From: Planctomycetaceae bacterium
Lineage (GTDB): Bacteria; Planctomycetota; Planctomycetia; Planctomycetales; Planctomycetaceae
Reading direction: 5' to 3'
Assembly: GCA_028284485.1 (NCBI GenBank)
Contig: JANQRQ010000058.1
Span: 1-39,489, forward strand
Length of the DNA stretch: 39,489 nt
A program made the translations under genes and the position numbers. Positions 18,353 to 27,074 of the stretch are shown here, in pieces; position 1 is the stretch's first letter, and every line of letters starts with the position of its first letter. Under the pieces are notes generated by a model. That model made no database searches. It had not been told where the DNA came from and worked only from the letters and a program-made list of their open reading frames with translations.

Positions 18353-21181
18353 ATGGCACAACGAATTGGTCGAATTCTGATTTCTGTCGTATTGCTTCAG
18401 TATTCGGCGATTAGTCTTGCGCAGGAAGCGATCGACGGTCGTGTTTCGCGGGTCGATGGAAAAGCGATTGTCATTGAGGCCGAATCGGCAGCGAACGTCA
18501 AACAGGGCGATAAGGTCAATGTTTTCGTGATCATTCCTGGTCTTGACGAACGGGCTGATGTAGCTGACGCCAAAGTCACGCGAAAGGATTCTGTGGGAGT
18601 TCATGCAGAGATTGTTCGATCGAGCGGAACGGTCAAAGTCGGTCATCGAGTGACGATACTCGCGACTGGTCGCCCGGCACCGACCGATCCGCTTGTGATA
18701 CCCAACCTGGTTGGTATGACGGCCACCGAGGCCAAAACCGCGCTAGAAGAACTTGGACTACAAGCGACGTTTGTCGCAGGGCCTCCTGCACGGACACCGG
18801 ACAAGTCATTCACAATCCAAAGTCAAGACCCGACGGCAGGGGCGCCTGTTAGCGGTGTGCAAAGTGTTCAGGTCACGATTCTGGCCGAGGCAGTTAGCCG
18901 ACCACCACAGATGCGATTGGCCTCGTCGTTAGATATTCCGACAGAGGAAGACCGCAGAAGCATTCGCGAAATCGTACGTTTGCTGGAAGAGCAACATGTT
19001 TCGGGGCGAATGTTTGACGATGAAGCTTCGCGAGAGGCGCTACGGCTGTTTCTCGAGAATCTCGATCCGTGGAAGATTTATTTCCTCAAATCCGACGTCG
19101 ATCAGTTTTCACGATTGGGTGACAAAATTGATGACACTACAAAGCAGGGTGACTTACGTTTGCCATATGCCATTTTTGAATCTTTTTTGAGGCGATTAGA
19201 CGAACGGACCGAAATGGTTCGCGAACTCGTTTCGCAAGGATTTGATTTTACGATTGATGAACAGCTCAGCACAGACAACAAATCGATTTCATACGCTGCA
19301 ACTCGAAACGAAGTCCGCGATCGATTGCGCAAGAGACTGAAATTCGAACTCTTGAAGATGTCAAGGGGGGAAATGCCTCTTCCGGTCTATGAAGAACTGT
19401 TAGTCAAGCGCTTCGAAACATTTCGTCAAGGTATGTATGCCGTCAATGGGGAAGAGCTGCTTCAGCGTTTCGCGTCTGCGATTTGCAAGGCATTTGATCC
19501 GAATTGCCACTATTCTTCGCCGGCGTTTTCCCGATTGGCCCGTAGGGCGACGACAAAGAAACAGTCGCAGCCCGGATTTCGTTTACGGGCATTGGACGGA
19601 GCTATTTTCGTTCGCTCCATAGATTCAAAAGAATCTACGGGAGGAAAGAGTCGCCTGTCAGTCGGTGATCGAATTATTGGTATTGGCGAGGGTGCTGACG
19701 GCCCGATCGAAGCTGTCGACGGTTTGTCGGGTTTCGCTATTCTTGAACGGCTATATGGCAATGAAGGCACGCCGGTTCAGATACAAGTTTTGCCGGCAAG
19801 TGGCGGTCCGCCAATTGTTCATATGGTCAATCGCACCCGTAATGAACAAGACAATGCCACCGTTCGAGCGGTGGTCGTCGAGCATCGTGTTGGGCAGGGA
19901 GATCCATTCCCGATCGGCTATCTCGAAATCCCGACCTTTTACACCGATTCATCGAATCCTGAAGAGAGTGCAAGTGGAGACTTTTCGCGAATCATAAAAG
20001 AGTTTCAACGGCAGAGCGTGGCGATCATTGTGGTCGACTTGCGACGCAATTTTGGCAGTTCGTCAGTTGAGATTTTGAACGTCTTGGGCTATTTCCTTCC
20101 TGGGCAGTCGGTCGTTGCTTTGAGTCACGGGCGAGACCGGGCTGTCATAACGGAAACTAGCATAGTGCAGTCCGATGCTTGGGACGGCCCACTTGTCGTT
20201 CTCACAAGCCGACAAACAAGCGCTGCAGCCGAAGTTTTTGCTGCTGCGATACAGGACCACAGTCGTGGACTTATCATTGGTGACGACGTCACGAGGGGGC
20301 AGGGGGCGATCAGGGACTATGTGGATTTGGGACGTCAGCTTAAGAGTGGTGTGGCGGCGCTGGATTTGGGCAGTGTGACAATTACAGCCGGTCTCGCGTA
20401 CCGCGTGAGTGGAGCCGCCTTGCAAGGCCGTGGTGTCGCCGCCGATGTTGTGCTTCCGACATTAAGTTCCGTCATGACGGAGACAATGGCGCCTATGGCG
20501 CTGCCGTACTCTGATGCAAACATCGGAGACGCGAAGATCAATCCAAGTCGCGACAAAATTACACAAAAGCTCCGAGACGAGTTGCATAAAAAGTCACTCG
20601 CCCGCCGCCAGAACTCCAGTGGATTTGCCCGGCTGCAAAACGAAATCGAACAGTACCGCTATTGGCATTCCAAGAATACGGTGTCGTTGCTTTCTCGAAC
20701 AACTGCTAGTGATTCGAGTTTGCGAAAGACTCCCCCAACGTCTGGAATTGACTTCTACCTGGAGGAAGTGTATTCGATCGCGTCGGACTATTTGAGTCAC
20801 GTCGAGTTGAATCGGGCCAATGAAAATTATGCGTCGAAGCAGTATTCCGATGCCATTGAGCAGTATCAACTTTCCGTTGCAGCGGACCCGGATCATGCGG
20901 AAGCCCGGTATCGATTGGCATGGGCGCTTGCTACGTGTCCGCAACAAAATGTTCGAGACGGGGCATTGGCCGTCGACCATGCCCGTCGCGCCACGGAACT
21001 TGCTCCAGACGATTGGCGTTTCCGATTTGCGTTGTCGATCGGACTTGCCGAAAACGGCGACTTCGAATCGGCGCTCGAGGAACTCGACCGAACTCTACAA
21101 GCCGCCCCGGAGAAGCAACGTACTTCATATGAATATTTAAGAGAGCGATTTCAAAACTCGCAGCCATTTGCATCGCGATGA
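18353..21181 (+). CDS. Secreted PASTA / tail-specific protease homologue / TPR, predicted catalytically dead
   Basis: The 942-aa protein has a signal peptide (1-23), then a beta domain (about 28-105) shared with the upstream Sel1 protein. A PASTA domain follows (about 113-178), then a tail-specific-protease N-terminal domain (about 195-395, with LDPWKIYFLKSDVDQF), a PDZ-like part (about 410-495) and an S41 core (about 515-705). The C-terminus has TPR-like repeats (about 818-920). In active Prc/CtpA proteases the motifs are S-A-S-A-S-E with a central catalytic Ser, and G-K-G with the catalytic Lys. Here they read TSAAAE (Ala624 in the Ser position, a Ser one residue earlier) and RGQG (Gln650 for Lys). 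The conserved Asp (D635) remains. I infer a pseudo-protease that may bind tails or scaffold its neighbours. Confidence 0.9.
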   Translation: MAQRIGRILISVVLLQYSAISLAQEAIDGRVSRVDGKAIVIEAESAANVKQGDKVNVFVIIPGLDERADVADAKVTRKDSVGVHAEIVRSSGTVKVGHRVTILATGRPAPTDPLVIPNLVGMTATEAKTALEELGLQATFVAGPPARTPDKSFTIQSQDPTAGAPVSGVQSVQVTILAEAVSRPPQMRLASSLDIPTEEDRRSIREIVRLLEEQHVSGRMFDDEASREALRLFLENLDPWKIYFLKSDVDQFSRLGDKIDDTTKQGDLRLPYAIFESFLRRLDERTEMVRELVSQGFDFTIDEQLSTDNKSISYAATRNEVRDRLRKRLKFELLKMSRGEMPLPVYEELLVKRFETFRQGMYAVNGEELLQRFASAICKAFDPNCHYSSPAFSRLARRATTKKQSQPGFRLRALDGAIFVRSIDSKESTGGKSRLSVGDRIIGIGEGADGPIEAVDGLSGFAILERLYGNEGTPVQIQVLPASGGPPIVHMVNRTRNEQDNATVRAVVVEHRVGQGDPFPIGYLEIPTFYTDSSNPEESASGDFSRIIKEFQRQSVAIIVVDLRRNFGSSSVEILNVLGYFLPGQSVVALSHGRDRAVITETSIVQSDAWDGPLVVLTSRQTSAAAEVFAAAIQDHSRGLIIGDDVTRGQGAIRDYVDLGRQLKSGVAALDLGSVTITAGLAYRVSGAALQGRGVAADVVLPTLSSVMTETMAPMALPYSDANIGDAKINPSRDKITQKLRDELHKKSLARRQNSSGFARLQNEIEQYRYWHSKNTVSLLSRTTASDSSLRKTPPTSGIDFYLEEVYSIASDYLSHVELNRANENYASKQYSDAIEQYQLSVAADPDHAEARYRLAWALATCPQQNVRDGALAVDHARRATELAPDDWRFRFALSIGLAENGDFESALEELDRTLQAAPEKQRTSYEYLRERFQNSQPFASR

Positions 21182-21600
21182 TGAAGTCAAATCTGGAAGA
21201 CGCTACCAAAGATACTGGTCCGAGGTATTGCGAGTTGGCCAAAATAGCGAATTCACAACGGTTATGCTTTCTCGAGATTCCTTTCAATGGCATTCAAACC
21301 CGTTTTCCATGTGGCAGCGGCCTATCATGCGCTGTTAACATGGTTCGGGAGATGTATTTAAACTTGTTGTGGCCATCGAAGGGCGATGGCGATTGCAACC
21401 GCCAAATTACCAGGTAATTAGAGTTTGCAACGAGAGGGCTAATCGCTCATGCATCTCTGCGACAAACGCGATTTGCACAATGGCTGCAGGTTTTCGTAGT
21501 GATGTCCCGGGAACGAAAAAAGTAAGCAGTTCTCATCGCTCAAAATTATCATCGAATCCGTTTCTAATAATCCATTCTTGAACTAGGGCAATGTTATCCC
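21182..21600. other. Intergenic region downstream of the PASTA/RHS/Sel1 block
   Basis: About 420 nt without a supported gene. A 79-codon frame overlaps the preceding stop codon (21178-21417), but its protein has no recognisable domain and its composition is atypical, so it is not called. The region contains the perfect hairpin listed separately and an isolated 8-bp palindrome TGTTAACA at 21333-21340. The promoter of the STAS gene probably lies towards its right end. Confidence 0.45.
21372..21390. repeat. Perfect 7-bp inverted repeat (hairpin)
   Basis: GCCATCG and CGATGGC flank a 5-nt loop (AAGGG), giving a GC-rich stem about 190 nt downstream of the protease-like gene. No T-run follows, so it is only a weak candidate for transcription termination. 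It could also be an mRNA-end stabiliser or chance. Confidence 0.4.
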
Positions 21601-21945
21601 ATGATGGACTACCGCACCTATCGCACGGGCGAAAACAACGATGTGCTTGTCATGGAGATCTCCGGTCATCTCGATAATGATACTTCTGAGTATTTCCTGG
21701 AATGCTTGGATAGCATTATCGAGGACGGCGATAAGAACGTTGTCATCGATTGCGGTCAACTCAAGTACATCTCGAGCTTGGGAATCGGCACGATGATTCG
21801 CATTCACTCGCGAATGAAAGGCAAAGGAGGCAATGTCCGTCTGGCACAAGTTGACGGAATGGTGGCAGACATTCTCCGAGCCGTGCACGTCGAAAAGCTG
21901 TTGAATATGTATCCATCTGTTGAAGAAGCCCGCGCTTCATTTTGA
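21601..21945 (+). CDS. STAS-domain anti-sigma factor antagonist (SpoIIAA-like)
   Basis: The 114-aa single STAS domain shows the family order: a short strand (NDVLVMEISGHLDND), a helix, and the conserved strand-loop (KNVVIDCGQLKYISSLGIGT). The Ser-Ser pair at 58-59 is where SpoIIAA-type antagonists are phosphorylated by their anti-sigma kinase. Such proteins free a sigma factor or act in partner-switching modules. No sigma factor, HATPase kinase or PP2C phosphatase gene is visible beside it, so its partner must be elsewhere. A second in-frame ATG directly follows the first, and the ribosome-binding site is weak, so the start could be one codon later. Confidence 0.88.
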   Translation: MMDYRTYRTGENNDVLVMEISGHLDNDTSEYFLECLDSIIEDGDKNVVIDCGQLKYISSLGIGTMIRIHSRMKGKGGNVRLAQVDGMVADILRAVHVEKLLNMYPSVEEARASF

Positions 21946-22404
21946 TGGTGCATAGGCATCCGCTATTTGGGCAAGCGACGTTAGTACACCAAACCGGCTC
22001 GATTCGCCTCCCGTCTCTATCGCTCTCGATTTTCAGCCCTGGTTGAACTCCGTTGCTGTTCCACCTGTCGATACCGCGATTTGAAGGTCGGATCAAGATC
22101 GCGATCGAATCGCGAGATGCCTGCAGCATATTGTGCCGACAGATGGCTGCGACAATCGTCTTATGATCTATGACAGCTGGCACGCACGAGCCAGAAACGC
22201 CTCCAAGGAATAGTAAATCGCTGTAGCGGGACTCCATAGAGGGTGCTTGTGCCAGGAATTGGTCGATCGGTGTCGGCAGTGGACTTGAAATGTCGGCGAC
22301 CAATGCCGAAGATCCGGCCATGTTATTGAGGCCTCGCTATGTTATGGCGATCGGCAAATTGACATAAGGGTTCACATCTTCGCAGACCTTGATGGAGAAG
22401 CAGC
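21946..22404. other. Intergenic region between the two STAS genes
   Basis: 459 nt with no convincing gene. A minus-strand open frame (21761-22321) overlaps the STAS gene antisense and has no recognisable domain. A TTGACA at 22359-22364 resembles a -35 box, but the sequence 17 nt later is not a plausible -10, so no promoter is called. A GGAGA at 22394-22398 is the ribosome-binding site of the next gene. Confidence 0.4.
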
Positions 22405-22767
22405 ATGGATCAAGCACTCGAAATCCTCTCAACTGGCAAGTTTCTGCATGTCAAAGTTTCTGGCAAGCTTACTAAGGAATCTTATGAGGCCTTTGCACCA
22501 TTAGTTGATGAGCAGATTCAGCAGAACGGCAAAGTTCGCATCCTGTTCGAAATGCACGACTTTCATGGCTGGACAGCCGGTGCACTTTGGGAGGACATTA
22601 AATTCGACTTCCAACATTGGAAAGATATCGAGCGATTGGCGATCGTCGGTGAATCAAAGTGGGAGCAAGGAATGGCTGTTTTTTGCAAGCCATTCACGCT
22701 CGCGAAAATTCAGTACTTCGATCACAGCAAATTGGAAGACGCCCAAGCTTGGATTCAAGGCGACTAA
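22405..22767 (+). CDS. SpoIIAA-like (PF11964-type) STAS-fold protein
   Basis: The 120-aa protein matches the pattern of the SpoIIAA-like family: an N-terminal strand (GKFLHVKVSGKLTKESYE), a central RILFEMHDFHGWTAGALWED, then HWKDIERLAIVGESKWEQGM and a C-terminal helix with AQAWIQ. This family is STAS-like in fold but lacks the phosphorylatable Ser-Ser of classical antagonists. Its role is mostly uncharacterised, and some members are proposed to bind lipids or act at membranes. The ATG at 22405 has GGAGA about 6 nt upstream. It is separated from the first STAS gene by 459 nt and is probably a separate transcription unit. Confidence 0.85.
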   Translation: MDQALEILSTGKFLHVKVSGKLTKESYEAFAPLVDEQIQQNGKVRILFEMHDFHGWTAGALWEDIKFDFQHWKDIERLAIVGESKWEQGMAVFCKPFTLAKIQYFDHSKLEDAQAWIQGD

Positions 22768-22933
22768 AGCTGGCGAAAGGCATTCGTTACTGGCTGTGCA
22801 GCGCACCATCAGAACATTCGTTCGGTAGTCGACTGCCCCGGTTCCGGCCGTGGGAAAGATTCGGAAGTGTGTGCTCCGCAGTCGTTCCGCGCATCGAGGA
22901 ATGCGGCGACGATCAATGGGTAGCTAAAGAAGT

Positions 22934-24376
22934 ATGAACACCACGTCCTGGATTGTGGCCGCCCACCTATTGATCGAATTTGCGCTGATCGCGCGTGTCA
23001 TGCTTCGACCAAATCGGGAGCCGGCATCTCGGATCGCGTGGGTGGCTGTGATTGCCGCATTGCCGTTTTTAGGCATTCTGGCATACATACTTTTTGGCGA
23101 AGTGAACATCGGCCGCCGCAGGGTTGCCTGGCATCGAAAAGTCATGAAAGGGATGCCCGAATTCGCAACTTGCGCGCCGGGAGATGAACAGAATTTTACG
23201 GCAAAAGTGAAGCCAACGTACGAGCACCTGTTTCGTTTCGGCCGATCAATCGTTGGCATGGAACCGGTTGGTGGAAACTCGGCCCGACTGATGGCCGATT
23301 CCAATGCCACGATTGACGAGATGGTCAAAGATATCGATGCCGCCGCTGATCACGTTCATCTGCTGTTCTATATCTGGCTGCCCGACAACAATGGTTGCAA
23401 GATCGTCGAAGCCCTGAAGCGCGCGGCGGGCCGTGGTGTGGCGTGTCGCGCGATGGTGGACGATCTCGGCTCGCGGTTGATGCTCCGTTCGGAACATTGG
23501 GAGTCGATGAAAGCGGCCGGAGTCCATGTGGCAATCGCTTTGCCGATTGGAAACCCGTTGTTACGTCCGTTGCGTGGACGCATCGACTTGCGCAACCACC
23601 GAAAAATCGTCGTCATCGACGGGAGCATTACCTATTGCGGAAGCCAGAATTGCGCCGATCCCGAATTTCGTGTTAAAGCCAAATATGCTCCGTGGGTTGA
23701 TGCCGTCATGCGTTTTGAGGGACCGATTGCACGCCAGAACCAACACGTATTTGCCAGTGACTGGATGGCGTATTCAGGCGAAAACATCGATGAATTGCTA
23801 CAGCAACCGATTCAGGCGCCACGGCCTGGTTTTTCGGCGCAAGTCATTGCGACGGGGCCGACGAATCGCCACTCGGCGATGCCGCAAATGTTTGAGGATC
23901 TGATTTACACAGCCCGCCATGAACTTGTCATTTCAACGCCGTATTACGTACCAGACGAGTCGATGCAAAATGCCTTGTGTGCATCGGCCTACCGCGGCGT
24001 CGATACCACAATAATTTTTCCAGCGAGAAACGATTCGTTCATCGTCGGTGGGGCGAGCCGCAGCTATTATGCCGACTTGTTGGCAGCTGGGGTCACAATT
24101 TACGAGTACGTCGGTGGATTGCTACACACAAAATCACTCACACTCGATGGAGAAGTGACCCTTATTGGTTCCGCGAATATGGATCGTCGCAGCTTTGATT
24201 TGAACTATGAGAACAATATCCTGTTTGTCGATCGGGAGTTGACTGAGGAAATGAGAAAACGACAACAGGAGTATATTGCCGCGTCGAATCAGATCACCTC
24301 GGAGGCAGTTAGTTCCTGGCCGATTTCTCGGCGACTGTGGAACAATTCTCTCGCTGTCCTTGGGCCGATTCTCTAA
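22934..24376 (+). CDS. cls: Cardiolipin synthase (phospholipase D family)
   Basis: The 480-aa protein begins with two transmembrane helices (about 8-24 and 34-54). The cytoplasmic part carries two HKD motifs: NHRKIVVIDGS (H222, K224, D229) and LHTKSLTLDGE followed by IGSANMDRRS (H398, K400, D405). Each HKD motif supplies half of the phospholipase-D active site that condenses phosphatidylglycerol into cardiolipin. Length, helices and motif spacing fit bacterial ClsA-type enzymes. An AAAGAAG lies just upstream of the ATG. The next gene, a membrane transporter, starts 15 nt after its stop, suggesting cotranscription. Confidence 0.93.
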   Translation: MNTTSWIVAAHLLIEFALIARVMLRPNREPASRIAWVAVIAALPFLGILAYILFGEVNIGRRRVAWHRKVMKGMPEFATCAPGDEQNFTAKVKPTYEHLFRFGRSIVGMEPVGGNSARLMADSNATIDEMVKDIDAAADHVHLLFYIWLPDNNGCKIVEALKRAAGRGVACRAMVDDLGSRLMLRSEHWESMKAAGVHVAIALPIGNPLLRPLRGRIDLRNHRKIVVIDGSITYCGSQNCADPEFRVKAKYAPWVDAVMRFEGPIARQNQHVFASDWMAYSGENIDELLQQPIQAPRPGFSAQVIATGPTNRHSAMPQMFEDLIYTARHELVISTPYYVPDESMQNALCASAYRGVDTTIIFPARNDSFIVGGASRSYYADLLAAGVTIYEYVGGLLHTKSLTLDGEVTLIGSANMDRRSFDLNYENNILFVDRELTEEMRKRQQEYIAASNQITSEAVSSWPISRRLWNNSLAVLGPIL

Positions 24377-24391
24377 GGGCCAAAATCACAC

Positions 24392-25600
24392 ATGCTGAAC
24401 GTCGTCATTATCGTGGTGGCACTGGTTCTGGCCGCGTACCTGGCATTCTCCAAACGCCTCGCTGCCTCCTCAAGCTGGAAAGCCACGGTCACCCCGTTGG
24501 CTTCAATTATGGGCAGCGGCTTTTTGGTCAGCGCTCCTTTATTGGCTGGAGTCGTTGGGGTGAGTGCCGTCTTCTTTATGGGCCTTCTGCTCTTGCTCGC
24601 GTTTGGGGTCGGTAGTGCGATTCGATTCAATATCCGTCATTTCGAACCGATCGAGAATGAAGGACACGGTGCCGCACAAGACGTTGCCCTTGTTTCGCGA
24701 ATCGTGCTGGCAGGAGCCTACTTCATTTCGGTGACATACTACCTGCAACTTCTGGCGGCATTCTTGTTGAATTTTGTCGACATGCACAGCGAATTCTGGG
24801 CGCATGTAATCACGTCAACTTTGCTGCTGTTGATCGGCGGAATCGGAATATGGAGAGGTCTCGACGAGTTGGAGTCTGTCGAGAAGTTCGCCGTCAGCCT
24901 CAATTTGGGAATGATCTGTGCGCTGCTCGTTGGCTTGTCGGTCTACAACATTAACCTGCTAACGAGTGGGAATTGGGCTTTGCCGGATGTTTCCAATCAG
25001 ATTGATCTCAAGGATGTTCGGATCTTGTTAGGTCTGCTCATCGTTGTTCAGGGGTTCGAGACCTCCCGCTATTTGGGGGATCAGCATCCGGCTGACCAAC
25101 GAATCGCAACGATGCGAACGGCGCAATTCCTTTCTGCGGTGATTTATATTCTGTTTATTGGATTGGCGACCGTGCTGTTTCAACGTGGCTTCGGTGCGGA
25201 CGTGACCGCGATCATCGAAATGACCAAACCGGTGGCAGCTGTATTGCCGCTGTTACTCTCTGTGGCAGCGATCGGCAGTCAGTTTAGTGCGGCAGTCGCT
25301 GACAATTCTGGGGCAGGTGGCCTAATCGAAGAAATCACGCATCGCAGATTGCCGATTCGGTATGCCTATTTGCTGATCCTGTTGGTCACCCTCGCGCTGA
25401 CATGGGAAACCGACGTCAACGGCATTATCGCTTACGCGTCTCGCGCGTTCGCTTTGTTCTACATGCTGCAATGCATTGTCGCGTTTCTCGTTGCGTGGCA
25501 GTTGAAAACGTTGCCACATCGTGCAAGCCGCCTTTTACTATTTGGGAGTTTGGCATTCATTTGCCTGTTAGTATTCGCATTTGGCCAACCCTCTGAATGA
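24392..25600 (+). CDS. APC-superfamily-like integral membrane transporter (unassigned)
   Basis: The 402-aa protein is almost entirely hydrophobic, with about 11 predicted transmembrane segments and an early TPLASIMGSGFLVSAPLLAGVVG stretch resembling the broken-helix region of APC/LeuT-fold transporters. Later segments include LLGLLIVVQGFETSRYLGDQ and AAIGSQFSAAVADNSGAGG. I do not recognise a specific substrate family. It may be an amino-acid or ion transporter. It starts 15 nt after the cardiolipin synthase gene and is probably in its operon, so a link to membrane or osmotic stress is possible but inferred only from position. Confidence 0.8.
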   Translation: MLNVVIIVVALVLAAYLAFSKRLAASSSWKATVTPLASIMGSGFLVSAPLLAGVVGVSAVFFMGLLLLLAFGVGSAIRFNIRHFEPIENEGHGAAQDVALVSRIVLAGAYFISVTYYLQLLAAFLLNFVDMHSEFWAHVITSTLLLLIGGIGIWRGLDELESVEKFAVSLNLGMICALLVGLSVYNINLLTSGNWALPDVSNQIDLKDVRILLGLLIVVQGFETSRYLGDQHPADQRIATMRTAQFLSAVIYILFIGLATVLFQRGFGADVTAIIEMTKPVAAVLPLLLSVAAIGSQFSAAVADNSGAGGLIEEITHRRLPIRYAYLLILLVTLALTWETDVNGIIAYASRAFALFYMLQCIVAFLVAWQLKTLPHRASRLLLFGSLAFICLLVFAFGQPSE

Positions 25601-25694
25601 CAGAGTTACAATTCGGCAGTAGTCTGTGGGTTGTTTTCGTTGCCAGGCAAGACAGACTCGCCGGTGACGACATCGAATTCTGTTCAACGACGAA

Positions 25695-27074
25695 TCATTC
25701 CTGTGCCGGCTTACCGGCATTCGACACAGCATCGTGAACCAAGTTGAGAACACTTCGATTGGCCCGCCGCGTGGCGTCAACGAGGTGCTGATACGGCGTT
25801 CCGTCGTCGCGGACGAGTCCCAGTTTTATGGCATTTCGGCGTATTGAGTAGCGATCGATATATTGGCACCGCATATAGCCCAATATATATGGCCGCTGAA
25901 ATGCTTCTAATAGAAACTGCTCCGTTGCCGCCGCTGCTTCTTGTTCGCTGGCCCGTTGATAGAAGGGCCAAATGGCTTGGGGATATCGGTCCGTGGCAAA
26001 ACTGATCTGGTGGTCGCAAATGAAGATTGGTTTTTTCGCGAGTCTATGGATGGCTTCGATCTCGGCTGCGGGGAATGTATCGCCAGGAGTATAGATCGGG
26101 ATGTATCCGTCGCCGGGCTGAATCGCAATGGCGTCGACGTGTGGTAGTGCGGCCAGCAAAACTTGGCGTGGAATGTCTCCCAACAAATACTTTTCCCCGA
26201 ACACCATATGATGCGGGTCGTTTTGCCGCATCGCCGGGCCGACGATCCCGTAGTAGGTGCGTGCGATAACTCCGAGAAACGCCTGATCATCGCGATCGAT
26301 TTCATAGCGGTTCAAATCGAGTTGCTGAAGATCAATCGTGCCTAACTGGGCAAAGTTTTCAATTTCCAGCTCGTATGCACGGTTGAATCGCGCGAGGTTG
26401 TTCGCGTACCGCCGTTTCAAAAATGACGCGTATCGAATTCGCCCCTTCGATTCTTTGGGAAGTCCCCGGATTTCTGACACCCAATCGGTATCGCGAAAGC
26501 GTCGCGTTTTGTGAATGTCCCAGGTTGGCGTATCCGTCCAATAATAGGCGATGAGATGCTTATTCTCACGATGTTGCTTGCAGAACTCTGCGACGTTCTT
26601 CTCCAAACGTTGCTGGACAGCGGGGTCAAATACATCTGGAAACTCGTACGGATTGTTTTCCGCAGGTTTGCCATAGTATTTCGCGGTGCGAACGAAGTTC
26701 TGTGCGGCGAGATAGGGGCGAATGGTTCGGAGCGCTGCGACCGAGTCATCAACGGTGTTGAGTTCCCAATCGGCGTATTGATCGAGTACGGTTTTCGAGA
26801 ACTGGTCCCAATCGCTTTGGTATTCGTCCGCGAAGATGTCGGGCTCGTGACTGCCATGCGAGCGAACGACTCCTAAATGATTGACGCCCAGCGCAACGAA
26901 ACCGTGACCATCAGGCGTGACTAACAAATCACGGCCCTTAATCGATTCGATATGGAACCTACCGGTTGATTCTCCCCGAACGTCTTTCCAGCCCCCGTAT
27001 TCATCAAAATCTGCACCATTGACTGCGGAAATGAAGCTTGCCCACGACAGAATTGCACCGAGTACTACTCTCAT
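25695..27074 (-). CDS. Secreted TIM-barrel glycoside hydrolase-like protein (agarase-like)
   Basis: A signal peptide (about 1-20, ending AVNGA) is followed by the entry GRFHIESIKGRDLLVTPDGH and FVALGVNHLG, typical of clan-A/agarase-like hydrolases. Later segments include KHLIAYYWTDTPTWD, HHMVFGEKYLLGD, VDAIAIQPGDGY and KPIFICDHQISFAT. In the agarase-type enzymes I know, the acid/base position carries an E in a DNE-type motif. Here it reads TDTPTW, and the later nucleophile region reads CDHQ. Whether the protein is catalytic, or belongs to a subfamily with other residues, cannot be decided by eye. It is transcribed alone, convergent with the transporter, and has strong palindromes upstream. 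Confidence 0.8.
   Translation of the reverse strand: MRVVLGAILSWASFISAVNGADFDEYGGWKDVRGESTGRFHIESIKGRDLLVTPDGHGFVALGVNHLGVVRSHGSHEPDIFADEYQSDWDQFSKTVLDQYADWELNTVDDSVAALRTIRPYLAAQNFVRTAKYYGKPAENNPYEFPDVFDPAVQQRLEKNVAEFCKQHRENKHLIAYYWTDTPTWDIHKTRRFRDTDWVSEIRGLPKESKGRIRYASFLKRRYANNLARFNRAYELEIENFAQLGTIDLQQLDLNRYEIDRDDQAFLGVIARTYYGIVGPAMRQNDPHHMVFGEKYLLGDIPRQVLLAALPHVDAIAIQPGDGYIPIYTPGDTFPAAEIEAIHRLAKKPIFICDHQISFATDRYPQAIWPFYQRASEQEAAAATEQFLLEAFQRPYILGYMRCQYIDRYSIRRNAIKLGLVRDDGTPYQHLVDATRRANRSVLNLVHDAVSNAGKPAQE

Noticed and set aside
21178-21417. 79-codon plus-strand frame overlapping the protease-gene stop
   Set aside because: It has no recognisable domain or typical composition, and the ATGA overlap alone is not enough evidence.
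21761-22321. 186-codon minus-strand frame
   Set aside because: It overlaps the STAS gene antisense, has no recognisable domain and no ribosome-binding site.
22359-22364. TTGACA as a -35 promoter box before the second STAS gene
   Set aside because: No -10-like hexamer lies at 16-18 nt spacing.
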